From Desulfuromonadaceae bacterium (GTDB lineage: Bacteria; Desulfobacterota; Desulfuromonadia; Desulfuromonadales; SZUA-401), in assembly GCA_003246035.1 (NCBI GenBank), contig QKBP01000091.1, positions 1 through 12,570 on the forward strand: a stretch of DNA of 12,570 nt. The letters are read 5' to 3'. Each line of letters opens with the position of its first letter. Position 1 is the stretch's first letter. Of the stretch, positions 1 through 6,330 are shown in pieces. A program made the position numbers and the translations under genes. The notes beneath the pieces were generated by a model. The model saw nothing but the letters and a program-made list of their open reading frames with translations. It was not told the origin of the DNA and did not search any database.

Positions 1-202
1 GAAGAAAAGACAGGCCGTTCATGCCAGGCATGCGCAGGTCGGAGAGAACCATGCTGAAACGGGCCTTCTCCATCAAGTCAAGGGCCTGGTAAGGATCGGC
101 TGCCGTCGTCACCTCGTAACCGGCCTGACGAAGCAATAGCCCCAGACCCTGCCGGGCATGTTCTTCGTCATCGACGATCAGAATGTGTTTGACGCTGGCC
201 AT
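1..202 (-). CDS. Response regulator, N-terminal part of receiver domain (cut by window edge)
   Basis: The first 67 residues of a two-component receiver domain are visible. The acidic pocket is D11-D12, followed by E13-E14. The phospho-acceptor is D55, within a D-L-R-M-P-G-M-N-G-L motif. That wording is common in NtrC-type and other transcriptional response regulators, but the output domain lies outside the window, so the class cannot be decided. The start is the ATG at 200-202. It is preceded by a GGAGGG ribosome site (209-214) at 6-base spacing and by a good promoter about 25 bases upstream. The gene therefore has its own promoter, although it lies on the same strand as, and 101 bases downstream of, the PNP gene. 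No partner histidine kinase is in view. Confidence 0.93.
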   Translation of the reverse strand, partial: MASVKHILIVDDEEHARQGLGLLLRQAGYEVTTAADPYQALDLMEKARFSMVLSDLRMPGMNGLSFL

Positions 203-225
203 CTCAGTCCCTCCGGGTTAAAGCG

Positions 226-253
226 AGTGTACCATGCGCCCGAGGTCTGTCAA
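226..253 (-). promoter_or_regulatory. Sigma70-type promoter for the response regulator
   Basis: Read on the minus strand, a perfect -35 TTGACA (248-253) is followed after 16 bases by a -10 TACACT (226-231). A TG one base upstream of the -10 makes it an extended -10 element. The region just upstream is AT-rich and could act as an UP element. The predicted transcript start near 219 leaves a leader of roughly 17 bases carrying the GGAGGG ribosome site. Confidence 0.7.
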
Positions 254-303
254 GGACGGCCACATATGACTTTAGCCAATAAATACGGAAACTTAAGAGA
301 TGA

Positions 304-1116
304 CTACGCCATTTTTGCAGGGGGCAGCAAGATGGGGAGGATGGCTCGCAAAGCAGTGACGGATCGGGCACTGGCAGACAGGACGTCATGGTGGTCCAGG
401 GGGGGCGTCGCGAGTCCGGCGGCCGGATTGGCAACCACGGAGATCGCAGAGACTCTCATACCGGCATGACGCGCGGCGATCGCCTCGTGAACCGTCGACA
501 TGGAGACAACGTCAGCTCCGAGCTGACGCAACATGCGAATCTCGGCAGGCGTCTCGTAACTGGGCCCCGCGAGTGCCGCAAGGACGCCCTGATGAAGTCG
601 GACACCCAGTTCACCGAGGCAGGCATGCAGGTCCGGATAGCGATTCGTGTCATACAGGTCGCACAGGTCCAGAAATGGTGGGGGGGTGATTCCTGTTAAG
701 GGATTTTCGCCGGTGAGATTGAGATGATCGCGAATCAGAACCAGATCGCCGGGGGCGAAATCGGGATCGATTCCCCCGGAGGCATTGGTGAGCAGAATCT
801 GTGAGCAGCCCAGAGCTGCGGCCAGGAGCACCGGGGCAACAACCTGATTGGCACTCAGCCCCTGGTAGAGATGAAATCGTCCCTGAAAGAAAAGAACCCG
901 CTGGCCCGACACTTCGCCTAAAACCAGTCGTCCGCTGTGTCCCTCGACAGCCCCTGAAGGAAAACCGGGAATGGATGCGTAATCAATGGTTTCGAGGGGA
1001 CGTCCCGCCCCTGCCACCTCTCCCAGACCGGAGCCGAGGATAACGGCGAGCTCAATCTCAGTGTCAGCGACACGCTCCCGGACATAGGAGATGGCTGCAG
1101 ACATATCCGGCAGCAT
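304..1116 (-). CDS. Purine nucleoside phosphorylase, trimeric PNP-I (PunA/human-like) type
   Basis: This 270-residue cytoplasmic enzyme should cleave purine (deoxy)nucleosides with phosphate to give free base plus ribose-1-phosphate. Family landmarks run in order: G-S-G-L-G (28-32), E-G-H-S-G-R-L-V (59-65), G-R-F-H-L-Y (79-84), N-A-S-G-G (111-115), D-H-L-N-L-T-G (130-136), Y-E-T-P-A-E (187-192), M-S-T-V (206-209) and V-A-N-P-A-A-G (228-234). E188 and N230 match the base-binding Glu and Asn of 6-oxopurine-specific PNPs (human E201/N243, same 42-residue spacing), so inosine and guanosine are the likely substrates. Oddities: Q85 replaces the phosphate-contacting Glu of the usual H-x-Y-E-G, and H210 replaces the usual Pro after M-S-T-V. 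The ATG at 1116 has a GGAGGG site (1122-1127); the in-frame ATG at 1104 has a poorer one. It is the last gene of the rlmN unit, 19 bases after the TPR gene. No terminator hairpin was seen downstream. Confidence 0.93.
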   Translation of the reverse strand: MLPDMSAAISYVRERVADTEIELAVILGSGLGEVAGAGRPLETIDYASIPGFPSGAVEGHSGRLVLGEVSGQRVLFFQGRFHLYQGLSANQVVAPVLLAAALGCSQILLTNASGGIDPDFAPGDLVLIRDHLNLTGENPLTGITPPPFLDLCDLYDTNRYPDLHACLGELGVRLHQGVLAALAGPSYETPAEIRMLRQLGADVVSMSTVHEAIAARHAGMRVSAISVVANPAAGLATPPLDHHDVLSASARSVTALRAILPILLPPAKMA

Positions 1117-1135
1117 ACACGCCCTCCGGTCGGTG

Positions 1136-1888
1136 TTACTTGAGAATCTTCAGATAATCTGCAGCCTGGCGACCATATTGGCCCTCGGCATCGAGCTTGA
1201 CGACCTGACGGAACGCCGCGCGAGCTTCCGTGACCTGACGCATCTTTACCAGGGCCACACCACGGTGATAATGGGCCACGGCGGAATTGGGGGAGAGCTC
1301 GACAGCTCGCGTAAAGGACGCGACCGCCAGCGAGGCCTTGTCAAGGGCATAGTAGGCCTCGCCCATCCGGAAATGAGCCAGAGCGTAACGGGGATTGTAT
1401 TCTAGGGCTTTACTGTAAGCCGTCACGGCCTCGAGGAAATTGTGCTTCTTGTAGTGGGCGTAACCCTTGCCGACAAAAGCGTTCTCAGGATGTGAGAAGA
1501 ACAAGTTGTGCGCGGCCCGGTCGAAATAGTCGATCGCCTCATCATAGCGCTCGGACTCCATGTACAAGGCCGCCAGGTTGTTCATGTAGAGCGGATCGTC
1601 TTTGCTGAGTTCTAGAGCACGCTTGAAATGCTCCTCGGCCTTGAGAAAAGCCCGCTTCTGCATGTACGCCTGACCAAGGGCATCTTGAATCTTGGCGTCC
1701 GAAGGGGCGATTCGTTCGGCTTCCAAAAAGGACTTGAGCGCCATCGCCGGGTTCGGTTCCTTCAGGTAGGAGATGCCGATATTGTAATGCACTTCGGCAG
1801 AAGGGTTCTCCTTCATATCTTTCGATCCGGCACAGCCCGAAAGATTCACCAGGGCAACCAGACCGACAACGGCCAGGAAAATGCGCAT
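1136..1888 (-). CDS. TPR-repeat outer-membrane lipoprotein, PilF/PilW-like
   Basis: This 250-residue protein starts with a lipoprotein signal peptide: M-R-I-F, a hydrophobic core, and lipobox L16-S17-G18-C19. Ala follows the Cys, which in enterobacterial rules sends lipoproteins to the outer membrane. From about residue 34 to 240 there are six consecutive 34-residue tetratricopeptide repeats, with typical A-Y, A/G and P spacing. Length, lipobox and six TPRs match PilF/PilW, the pilotin that helps assemble the type IV pilus secretin PilQ. That assignment is an inference; many TPR lipoproteins exist. Context helps: ndk and rlmN lie in the same region, as they do beside pilF in pseudomonads. A strong AAGGAGA ribosome site precedes the ATG. 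The gap to the upstream acidic-protein gene is 12 bases and to the downstream PNP gene 19 bases. Confidence 0.85.
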   Translation of the reverse strand: MRIFLAVVGLVALVNLSGCAGSKDMKENPSAEVHYNIGISYLKEPNPAMALKSFLEAERIAPSDAKIQDALGQAYMQKRAFLKAEEHFKRALELSKDDPLYMNNLAALYMESERYDEAIDYFDRAAHNLFFSHPENAFVGKGYAHYKKHNFLEAVTAYSKALEYNPRYALAHFRMGEAYYALDKASLAVASFTRAVELSPNSAVAHYHRGVALVKMRQVTEARAAFRQVVKLDAEGQYGRQAADYLKILK

Positions 1889-1900
1889 TCCTGTCTCCTT

Positions 1901-2689
1901 TTACATGGAACCGAGCAACCGCCCCAGATTCTCCAGGAAGCGCTTGCGGAGTTCATCATCGCTCAATTTCGGCGCGACGTTACGTTGCGCCGTCTTCATG
2001 TCAACATGTTGTGAAGATGGAGATTGCGGCTCCTCAGCCTCAACATCCTCCTCGTTGGTTGCGGCCGTGCCCCCCTTATGTGAGGTCACCGCATCAGATT
2101 CCGTGTCGACATCGTCTTCGAATTCGATCTCAATAGTCTCTGCCGCTTCTTCGACTTCTTCGACTTCTTCGACTTCTTCGACTTCTTCGACTTCTTCGAC
2201 TTCTTCGACTTCTTCGACTTCTTCGACTTCTTCGACTTCTTCGACTTCTTCTGACCCGGAAGCTGCCTCGACGTCCCCCTCAAACCCATCGGGCTCCCCA
2301 GTTGAAAAACCACTGTGGCCGTCACGTAAAGGAAGTTCCTGCCAGAGAGATTCTCGTTCTTCCTCCATGAGTTCCAGAAAATCGGTATTATTGAGCAAAA
2401 AACCCATTGATTCGAGGAAATTCTGCCCCGATTCAATTATTTTCGGAACTGACTTCTGGGCGACCTTCGCTTCCTCGAAATAATAGACCACCCGATCGTC
2501 GGACTTGAGATGCAACCCGATGACGCCACAAAATTGATCTCCCTCGGCGAAAATCAGCAGGCAGGCTGCAGACTCCTGGGCAGAAAACCCTGGCAAAGCA
2601 ACCTGGACATCTGCCATCGAGCACTCGAGATACTTCACTGCCTTCGCAGGAATTTCGAGACGGGTGATGTCCTTTTGCCATTGATACAT
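1901..2689 (-). CDS. Unknown protein with an acidic (EEV)11 repeat tract
   Basis: I do not recognise this 262-residue protein. Residues 1-120 look folded, with mixed hydrophobic and polar sequence and cysteines at 23, 43 and 54; there is no signal peptide or membrane segment, so it is probably cytoplasmic. Residues about 131-240 are highly acidic and probably disordered. Within them residues 147-181 are eleven perfect Glu-Glu-Val triplets plus Glu-Glu. The C-terminus (about 241-262) returns to a short amphipathic helix with Lys, Arg and Leu. The layout of folded head, acidic linker and helical tail suggests an adaptor or binding protein, but no function can be assigned. It sits 13 bases after the PfkB stop and 12 bases before the TPR lipoprotein, so it should be co-expressed with them. 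The ribosome site GAGAGG overlaps the end of the PfkB gene. Confidence 0.85.
   Translation of the reverse strand: MYQWQKDITRLEIPAKAVKYLECSMADVQVALPGFSAQESAACLLIFAEGDQFCGVIGLHLKSDDRVVYYFEEAKVAQKSVPKIIESGQNFLESMGFLLNNTDFLELMEEERESLWQELPLRDGHSGFSTGEPDGFEGDVEAASGSEEVEEVEEVEEVEEVEEVEEVEEVEEVEEVEEVEEAAETIEIEFEDDVDTESDAVTSHKGGTAATNEEDVEAEEPQSPSSQHVDMKTAQRNVAPKLSDDELRKRFLENLGRLLGSM
2146..2251. repeat. Perfect 9-base tandem repeat, 11 full units plus 7 bases
   Basis: On the plus strand the unit is CTTCTTCGA, repeated without a single mismatch from 2146 to 2244, then 7 more bases to 2251. Read on the coding strand it gives Glu-Glu-Val with identical codons (GAA GAA GTC) each time. Perfect identity at synonymous positions points to recent expansion by slippage or unequal exchange. 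Because the unit is 9 bases, copy-number change keeps the frame. Confidence 0.98.
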
Positions 2690-2704
2690 GAGAGATAACC
2701 TCTC
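2690..2704 (-). promoter_or_regulatory. Small inverted repeat over the ribosome site of the acidic-protein gene
   Basis: The transcript reads GAGAG, five bases, CUCUC immediately before the AUG at 2689, giving a 5-bp stem that pairs away the GAGAGG ribosome site. The upstream arm also includes part of the PfkB stop region, so ribosomes finishing PfkB would open it. The stem is short and could be chance. Confidence 0.3.
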
Positions 2705-3614
2705 AGCTGAGGTCCTGGAACGAAGTCAATTGCTTGAAATGACGAAAGCGCTCTTCGACAGCCCCGAAGGACAGGGTGCGCAGCCGGTCGAGACTGAACT
2801 GCTCAACGTTATAGGAAGCCATAACGCTGCCGAAAACGATCGCCCTGCGCAACGTCTCCTGATCGTGTCTCCCCGACGCGGCAATATGCCCCATCAAGCC
2901 TCCGGCGAATGTGTCGCCAGCGCCCGTCGGATCAAAAACCGATTCGAGCGGATACGCGGGGAGTGAGAAGATCGTCCCCTCGCAGAACATCAGGACTCCG
3001 TACTCGCCCCGCTTGACCACCAGAATCTTAGGTCCCATGTCCATGATTTTCTGGGCTGCCTTGACCAGGTTGGCCTCCTCGGCCAACTGACGGGTCTCGC
3101 TTTCGTTGATCACCAGCATGTCGACATGGGCGAGCGTTTTAACCAGGGGCTCGCGCTTGCCGGCGATCCAGAAGTTCATAGTATCACAGGCGACAAGCTT
3201 CGGGCTTTTGACCTGGCTCAGGACCTCGAGTTGGAGTTCCGGGTCGATGTTGCCGAGAAAAACGTAGTCGGCGTCACAGTACTTTTCCGGAAGTTGCGGG
3301 TGGAACGACTCGAACACGTTCAACTGGGTATCCAGCGTGTGCGCTTCGTTGAGATCGTAATCGTAACGTCCCTGCCAGCGGAATGTCAGCCCCTCAGCTT
3401 TCTGAAGGCCCTCAAGATCGATGCTCCGCCCGCGCAGAAACTCGAGGTGGGCTTGCGGAAAATCCTGACCGACAACAGCCACCAATTGAACATCAGTGAA
3501 GAAACTTGCCGAGGTCGAAAAATATGTTCCCGATCCACCCAGGGCTTCGTCGGCCTTGCCGAATGGGGTCTCCACCGAGTCGAGCGCAACGGATCCGACA
3601 ACCAGTACTCCCAT
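2703..3614 (-). CDS. PfkB-family carbohydrate/nucleoside kinase
   Basis: This 303-residue ribokinase-fold enzyme should transfer the ATP gamma-phosphate to a sugar or nucleoside hydroxyl. It shows the N-terminal G-S-V-A-L-D strand (7-12), the G-G-S-G-T-Y substrate-side loop (26-31), N170-x-x-E173 for Mg/phosphate binding, and the C-terminal PfkB signature D-P-T-G-A-G-D-T-F-A-G-G (228-239), with D234 as catalytic base. The exact substrate cannot be read from the motifs. Adenosine, another nucleoside, or a sugar released by the adjacent phosphorylases are the plausible options. Start choice: an in-frame TTG at 3629 would add five residues, but a strong AGGAGG (3619-3624) sits 4 bases before the ATG at 3614 and would lie inside the longer form, so the ATG is preferred. 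It follows the MTAP gene by 76 bases and precedes the acidic-protein gene by 13 bases. Confidence 0.92.
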   Translation of the reverse strand: MGVLVVGSVALDSVETPFGKADEALGGSGTYFSTSASFFTDVQLVAVVGQDFPQAHLEFLRGRSIDLEGLQKAEGLTFRWQGRYDYDLNEAHTLDTQLNVFESFHPQLPEKYCDADYVFLGNIDPELQLEVLSQVKSPKLVACDTMNFWIAGKREPLVKTLAHVDMLVINESETRQLAEEANLVKAAQKIMDMGPKILVVKRGEYGVLMFCEGTIFSLPAYPLESVFDPTGAGDTFAGGLMGHIAASGRHDQETLRRAIVFGSVMASYNVEQFSLDRLRTLSFGAVEERFRHFKQLTSFQDLS

Positions 3615-3618
3615 GATT

Positions 3619-3624
3619 CCTCCT
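3619..3624 (-). promoter_or_regulatory. Ribosome binding site that sets the PfkB start
   Basis: AGGAGG on the minus strand lies 4 bases before the ATG at 3614. It would fall inside the coding region if the upstream TTG at 3629 were used, so it decides in favour of the ATG. Confidence 0.75.
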
Positions 3625-3641
3625 AGCAATACGGCAGCTTA

Positions 3642-3659
3642 ACACAGAAGACTCTGTGT
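3642..3659 (-). other. Hairpin in the MTAP-PfkB intergenic gap
   Basis: ACACAGA (3642-3648) and TCTGTGT (3653-3659) form a perfect 7-bp stem with a 4-base loop. On the minus transcript it is not followed by a U-run (UUAAGCUGCC follows), so it is not a standard intrinsic terminator. It sits in the longest gap inside the operon (76 bases). It could be an RNA-processing or stability hairpin, a weak attenuator, or an operator. Confidence 0.5.
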
Positions 3660-3690
3660 CATGGCCAAGAAAAACAATCGAAACGTGTCC

Positions 3691-4563
3691 CTAACCTTGC
3701 CCGAGGTAACGGCCCATGATCAGATCCAGCCGGCAACGTGTCGCTTCGGGAACCAGATCGGTCGGGGTCATAATGGCATTCTCCAGTGCGCTGCCGCAGT
3801 GACAGCCCGCATCGACGGTGGCCTGGCGTGCAACGGCCTTGATGACAGCGCGCGCCGTCTCGACGTTCTGTTTGAGAATGGCTATGACCGATTCGACCGT
3901 GACGTCGTCGTGTTCAGCATGCCAGCAGTCATAATCGGTAGCCAGGGCGAGCGTGGCGTAGCACATCTCGGCCTCCCGGGCCAGGCGCGCTTCGGGGAGA
4001 TTGGTCATACCGATCACGTCGACCCCCCAGGAGCGGAAGATGTTCGACTCGGCGCGGGTCGAAAAGTTGGGCCCCTCGATGCAGATGTAGGTTCCACCCC
4101 GGTGGACTGTCGCTCCGACCTCGCGGACTCCCGCTTCGAGCAGATCCGCCAACTGGGCGCAGACCGGATCGGCGAAGGCGATATGGCCGACCACGCCGTC
4201 CCCGAAAAAAGTGGAAGCGCGCTTCCCCTGGGTTCGGTCGAAGAACTGGTCGGGGATCACGATATGACCGGGAACAATCGATTCCTTCATGCTCCCTACC
4301 GCCGACACGGAGATGATCCGGTTCACGCCGAGTTTTTTCATCCCGTAGATGTTGGCTCGATAATTGACTTCCGAGGGGAGGAAGCGATGACCGCGGCCAT
4401 GCCGCGGAAGGAAGACCATCGTGACCCCGTCTAGGGTGCCGCAGATATACGTATCGGACGGATCACCGAAGGGCGTCCGTACACGCTCTTCGCGAATCTC
4501 TGTCAGCCCCTCGATGTCATAGAGGCCGCTGCCGCCGATTACCCCGATTGCCATCTCGCCCAT
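3691..4563 (-). CDS. S-methyl-5'-thioadenosine phosphorylase (MTAP)
   Basis: This 290-residue cytoplasmic enzyme should split 5'-methylthioadenosine with phosphate into adenine and 5-methylthioribose-1-phosphate. Such enzymes can often also use 5'-deoxyadenosine. Landmarks: G-G-S-G-L-Y (10-15), L-P-R-H-G-R-G-H (52-59), the adjoining P-S-E-V-N-Y-R-A-N (63-71), E-G-P-N-F-S-T-R-A-E (163-172), I-G-M-T-N-L-P-E (184-191) and T-D-Y-D-C-W (209-214). The two Asp residues of D-Y-D mark adenine rather than 6-oxopurine specificity, separating it from the PNP at 304-1116. It ends with a longer Cys-containing tail (C-H-C-G-S, then the R-C-R-L-D helix), about as in long bacterial MTAPs. An AAGGAG ribosome site 6 bases before the ATG at 4563 supports this start. 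It lies 30 bases after rlmN, whose 5'-deoxyadenosine by-product is a possible second substrate. Confidence 0.93.
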   Translation of the reverse strand: MGEMAIGVIGGSGLYDIEGLTEIREERVRTPFGDPSDTYICGTLDGVTMVFLPRHGRGHRFLPSEVNYRANIYGMKKLGVNRIISVSAVGSMKESIVPGHIVIPDQFFDRTQGKRASTFFGDGVVGHIAFADPVCAQLADLLEAGVREVGATVHRGGTYICIEGPNFSTRAESNIFRSWGVDVIGMTNLPEARLAREAEMCYATLALATDYDCWHAEHDDVTVESVIAILKQNVETARAVIKAVARQATVDAGCHCGSALENAIMTPTDLVPEATRCRLDLIMGRYLGQG

Positions 4564-4593
4564 CTCGTACTCCTTGCAAAGGATTTCACCTGT

Positions 4594-5634
4594 CTATCGT
4601 TTCACGGCGTCAAGACGCCCCTTGAGCTGGCCACAGGCAGCGGATATGTCCTGCCCCTTGCTCGCCCGGCGGATCGTCACGATCTGACGGTCCAGAAGAT
4701 AACTTTGAAAGGCATTCACCTGCTCCTCACGCGGGGCCCTGAAGTCGGAGCCCTCGTGCTCGTTGTAAGGGATCAGGTTGACTTTCGCCTTCACTCCATG
4801 CAGCAGCTTTACCAGCCGTCGTGCATCGGCCAAACCATCGTTCACGTCTCGGATCAGGATATATTCGAACGTGATGCGCTGCCGAGGTTTGAGCGGATAC
4901 TCCCGGCAGGCCTGTATCAACTCGGCGAGTGGATAGCGCCGATTAATCGGCATCAGTACGTCACGAACCTCGTTGCTCGTGGCATTGAGCGACACCGCCA
5001 GTCCGACTTCGATCTGCTCTCCCAGTTCGCGCATCTGCGGGACCAGCCCGCTGGTCGACAAGGTCACGCGGCGCGGTCCGAAATCGAGCCCCGGGTTGAG
5101 GTAGAGAATCTTCAGTGCCTTGACAACATTCTCCAGGTTGTGAAGCGGCTCCCCCATTCCCATCAGTACGATGTTCTGAATCGGCCCGTCGAGTTCGGCC
5201 CCCATCACCTGGTTGACGATCTCCCCCGGGAGGAGGTTGCGCGTCAACCCGAAATGCCCCGTCAGGCAAAACGAGCACTGCATGGCACAGCCCACCTGGG
5301 TCGACACGCAGAGAGTCGCCCGCCCGCCTTCCATCGGAATACGCACCGACTCGACCGATTCACCGTCCTCGAGACGAAACAGGTACTTGCGGGTTCCGTC
5401 CCGGGAGGTCTCGATAGCCTCGGGCGTCCAGGACGAAATGCGGTAGCGCTGATTCAGTTCGCCGCGCAGCTCCTTGGAGAGATCGGTCATGGCCTCGAAA
5501 GTACGGGCCTTGCGCACGTACAGCCACTGCATCACCTGGCGGGCGCGAAAACTCTCTTTTCCCAGGCCCTTGAGGTCGGCCGTGAGCTCCTCAAGGGTCA
5601 GGTTCTTGATATCGATACGTGAAATCTCTGTCAT
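4594..5634 (-). CDS. rlmN: Dual-specificity 23S rRNA A2503 / tRNA A37 C2-methyltransferase
   Basis: This 346-residue radical-SAM enzyme should methylate C2 of adenine 2503 in 23S rRNA and A37 in some tRNAs, affecting ribosomal accuracy. The [4Fe-4S] cysteines are C116, C120 and C123 (C-A-M-Q-C-S-F-C). The two mechanistic cysteines are present: C109 (methyl-carrying region, 7 residues before the cluster motif as in E. coli C118) and C334 (equivalent of E. coli C355, in S-A-A-C-G-Q-L). The S-T-Q-V-G-C context and the G-E-P glycine-rich SAM motif (M-G-M-G-E-P) separate it from most relatives; Cfr-type resistance enzymes are close kin but less likely in this setting. The ATG at 5634 has only a weak ribosome site (AGG, about 4 bases away), so expression may be modest. 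It is the first gene of the six-gene unit, 25 bases or so after the predicted transcript start. Confidence 0.96.
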   Translation of the reverse strand: MTEISRIDIKNLTLEELTADLKGLGKESFRARQVMQWLYVRKARTFEAMTDLSKELRGELNQRYRISSWTPEAIETSRDGTRKYLFRLEDGESVESVRIPMEGGRATLCVSTQVGCAMQCSFCLTGHFGLTRNLLPGEIVNQVMGAELDGPIQNIVLMGMGEPLHNLENVVKALKILYLNPGLDFGPRRVTLSTSGLVPQMRELGEQIEVGLAVSLNATSNEVRDVLMPINRRYPLAELIQACREYPLKPRQRITFEYILIRDVNDGLADARRLVKLLHGVKAKVNLIPYNEHEGSDFRAPREEQVNAFQSYLLDRQIVTIRRASKGQDISAACGQLKGRLDAVKR

Positions 5635-5665
5635 AGCGCCTGACCATCGTTTCTACAATCGCGTG

Positions 5666-5694
5666 ATACTATCCCAAAGCCCTTGATATTTCAA
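5666..5694 (-). promoter_or_regulatory. Sigma70 promoter for the rlmN-MTAP-PfkB-PNP unit
   Basis: On the minus strand, -35 TTGAAA (5689-5694) and -10 TAGTAT (5666-5671) are separated by an ideal 17 bases. It lies between the ndk terminator and rlmN, so the downstream unit has its own start. A small inverted repeat (CTTGA, four bases, TCAAG; 5682-5695) covers the -35 and could be an operator or chance. Confidence 0.72.
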
Positions 5695-5711
5695 GCAATG
5701 GCGGAAAATGA

Positions 5712-5738
5712 AAAGGCCGGAGACATGCTCCGGCCTTT
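5712..5738 (-). terminator. Intrinsic terminator of ndk
   Basis: A perfect 11-bp stem AAAGGCCGGAG / CTCCGGCCTTT with a 5-base loop lies 26 bases beyond the ndk stop. On the minus strand it is followed by TTTTCATTTT. The reverse side carries an A-run, so it could also work weakly on the plus strand. Confidence 0.88.
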
Positions 5739-5763
5739 CAAAAAACACCTAGGTGGGCTTCGA

Positions 5764-6186
5764 TCAGACCAGCAGCTCCAGCCCGTTGAAAAAGTAGCCC
5801 AGCTCGAAGGCAGCGGTTTCGGGTGCATCAGAACCGTGCGTCGCGTTCTCGCCGATCGAGCTGCCGAACTCCTTGCGCAGAGTCCCATCAGCGGCCTCGG
5901 CAGGATTGGTCGCACCCATCAGATCACGCCACTTGACGATCGCATTGTCGGCCTCAAGTGCCATGACAACACACGGACCGCTGCTCATGAAATCGGTCAG
6001 CTCGCCGAAAAAAGGGCGTTCCTTGTGAACGTAGTAGAAACCTTCGGCTTCCACCTTGCTCATGTAAAGTTTCTTAAGGCCAATGACCTTGAAGCCCTCG
6101 GCGTAGATGCGAGCCAAGATCTTCCCGGCATTGCCGGCCGCAAAGGCATCCGGCTTGATAATGGCGAACGTTCTTTCGACAGCCAT
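5764..6186 (-). CDS. ndk: Nucleoside diphosphate kinase
   Basis: This 140-residue enzyme moves the terminal phosphate from NTPs (mostly ATP) to NDPs through a phosphohistidine, balancing (d)NTP pools. The N-terminal [10 protein letters not shown] strand and the active-site signature N-A-T-H-G-S-D-A (114-121) with catalytic H117 are intact. The length is standard for the bacterial family. A GAGGAGG ribosome site 5 bases before the ATG at 6186 is strong. It is a single-gene transcript: promoter at 6241-6269 and terminator at 5712-5738. It stands next to rlmN, a neighbourhood also found in gammaproteobacteria. Confidence 0.97.
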   Translation of the reverse strand: MAVERTFAIIKPDAFAAGNAGKILARIYAEGFKVIGLKKLYMSKVEAEGFYYVHKERPFFGELTDFMSSGPCVVMALEADNAIVKWRDLMGATNPAEAADGTLRKEFGSSIGENATHGSDAPETAAFELGYFFNGLELLV

Positions 6187-6240
6187 CTGTTCCTCCTCTA
6201 TGAATCTCTAGACTTTTGTATTCCAGGGTAAACGTGGCGC

Positions 6241-6269
6241 TTTTTACCACCCGTCCCGAGGCTTGTCAA
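6241..6269 (-). promoter_or_regulatory. Promoter for ndk with overlapping inverted repeat
   Basis: On the minus strand a perfect -35 TTGACA (6264-6269) is followed after 17 bases by TAAAAA (6241-6246), a weak -10 preceded by TGG as in an extended -10. An inverted repeat GGTAAA-N10-TTTACC (6227-6248) overlaps this -10 and the start region, where a repressor could bind. The leader would be about 50 bases. Confidence 0.55.
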
Positions 6270-6330
6270 GCGCAATTGGCCGCCCGCCGCAGCAGTTTCC
6301 CCCTTGGCAGCGGATCAGGTGCAGGGTAAC

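Noticed and set aside
2146..2251. Possible CRISPR-like array
   Set aside because: Units are 9 bases, contiguous and identical with no spacers; it is a coding microsatellite.
2086..2436. Minus-strand frame with Lys-Lys-Ser repeats
   Set aside because: It is an alternative frame of the same repeat; the repeat unit keeps all frames open, so the open frame is not evidence of a gene.
1881..2483. Open plus-strand frame rich in Ser-Ser-Thr repeats
   Set aside because: It is the antisense reading of the 9-base repeat and its flanks inside the acidic-protein gene; no ribosome site or family similarity.
304..4563. The two phosphorylases as a duplicated gene
   Set aside because: They share a superfamily fold but differ in motifs: D-Y-D-C-W (adenine-specific MTAP) versus N-P-A-A-G (6-oxopurine PNP), so they are distinct enzymes.
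4705..5622. Long plus-strand open frame opposite rlmN
   Set aside because: The rlmN reading has all catalytic cysteines; the antisense product has no recognisable motif and reflects GC-rich codon bias.
6270..6330. Possible sigma54 promoter (GG...GC pairs) before the transpeptidase
   Set aside because: GG-to-GC spacings are 9 and 13 bases rather than the required 10, so no support remains.
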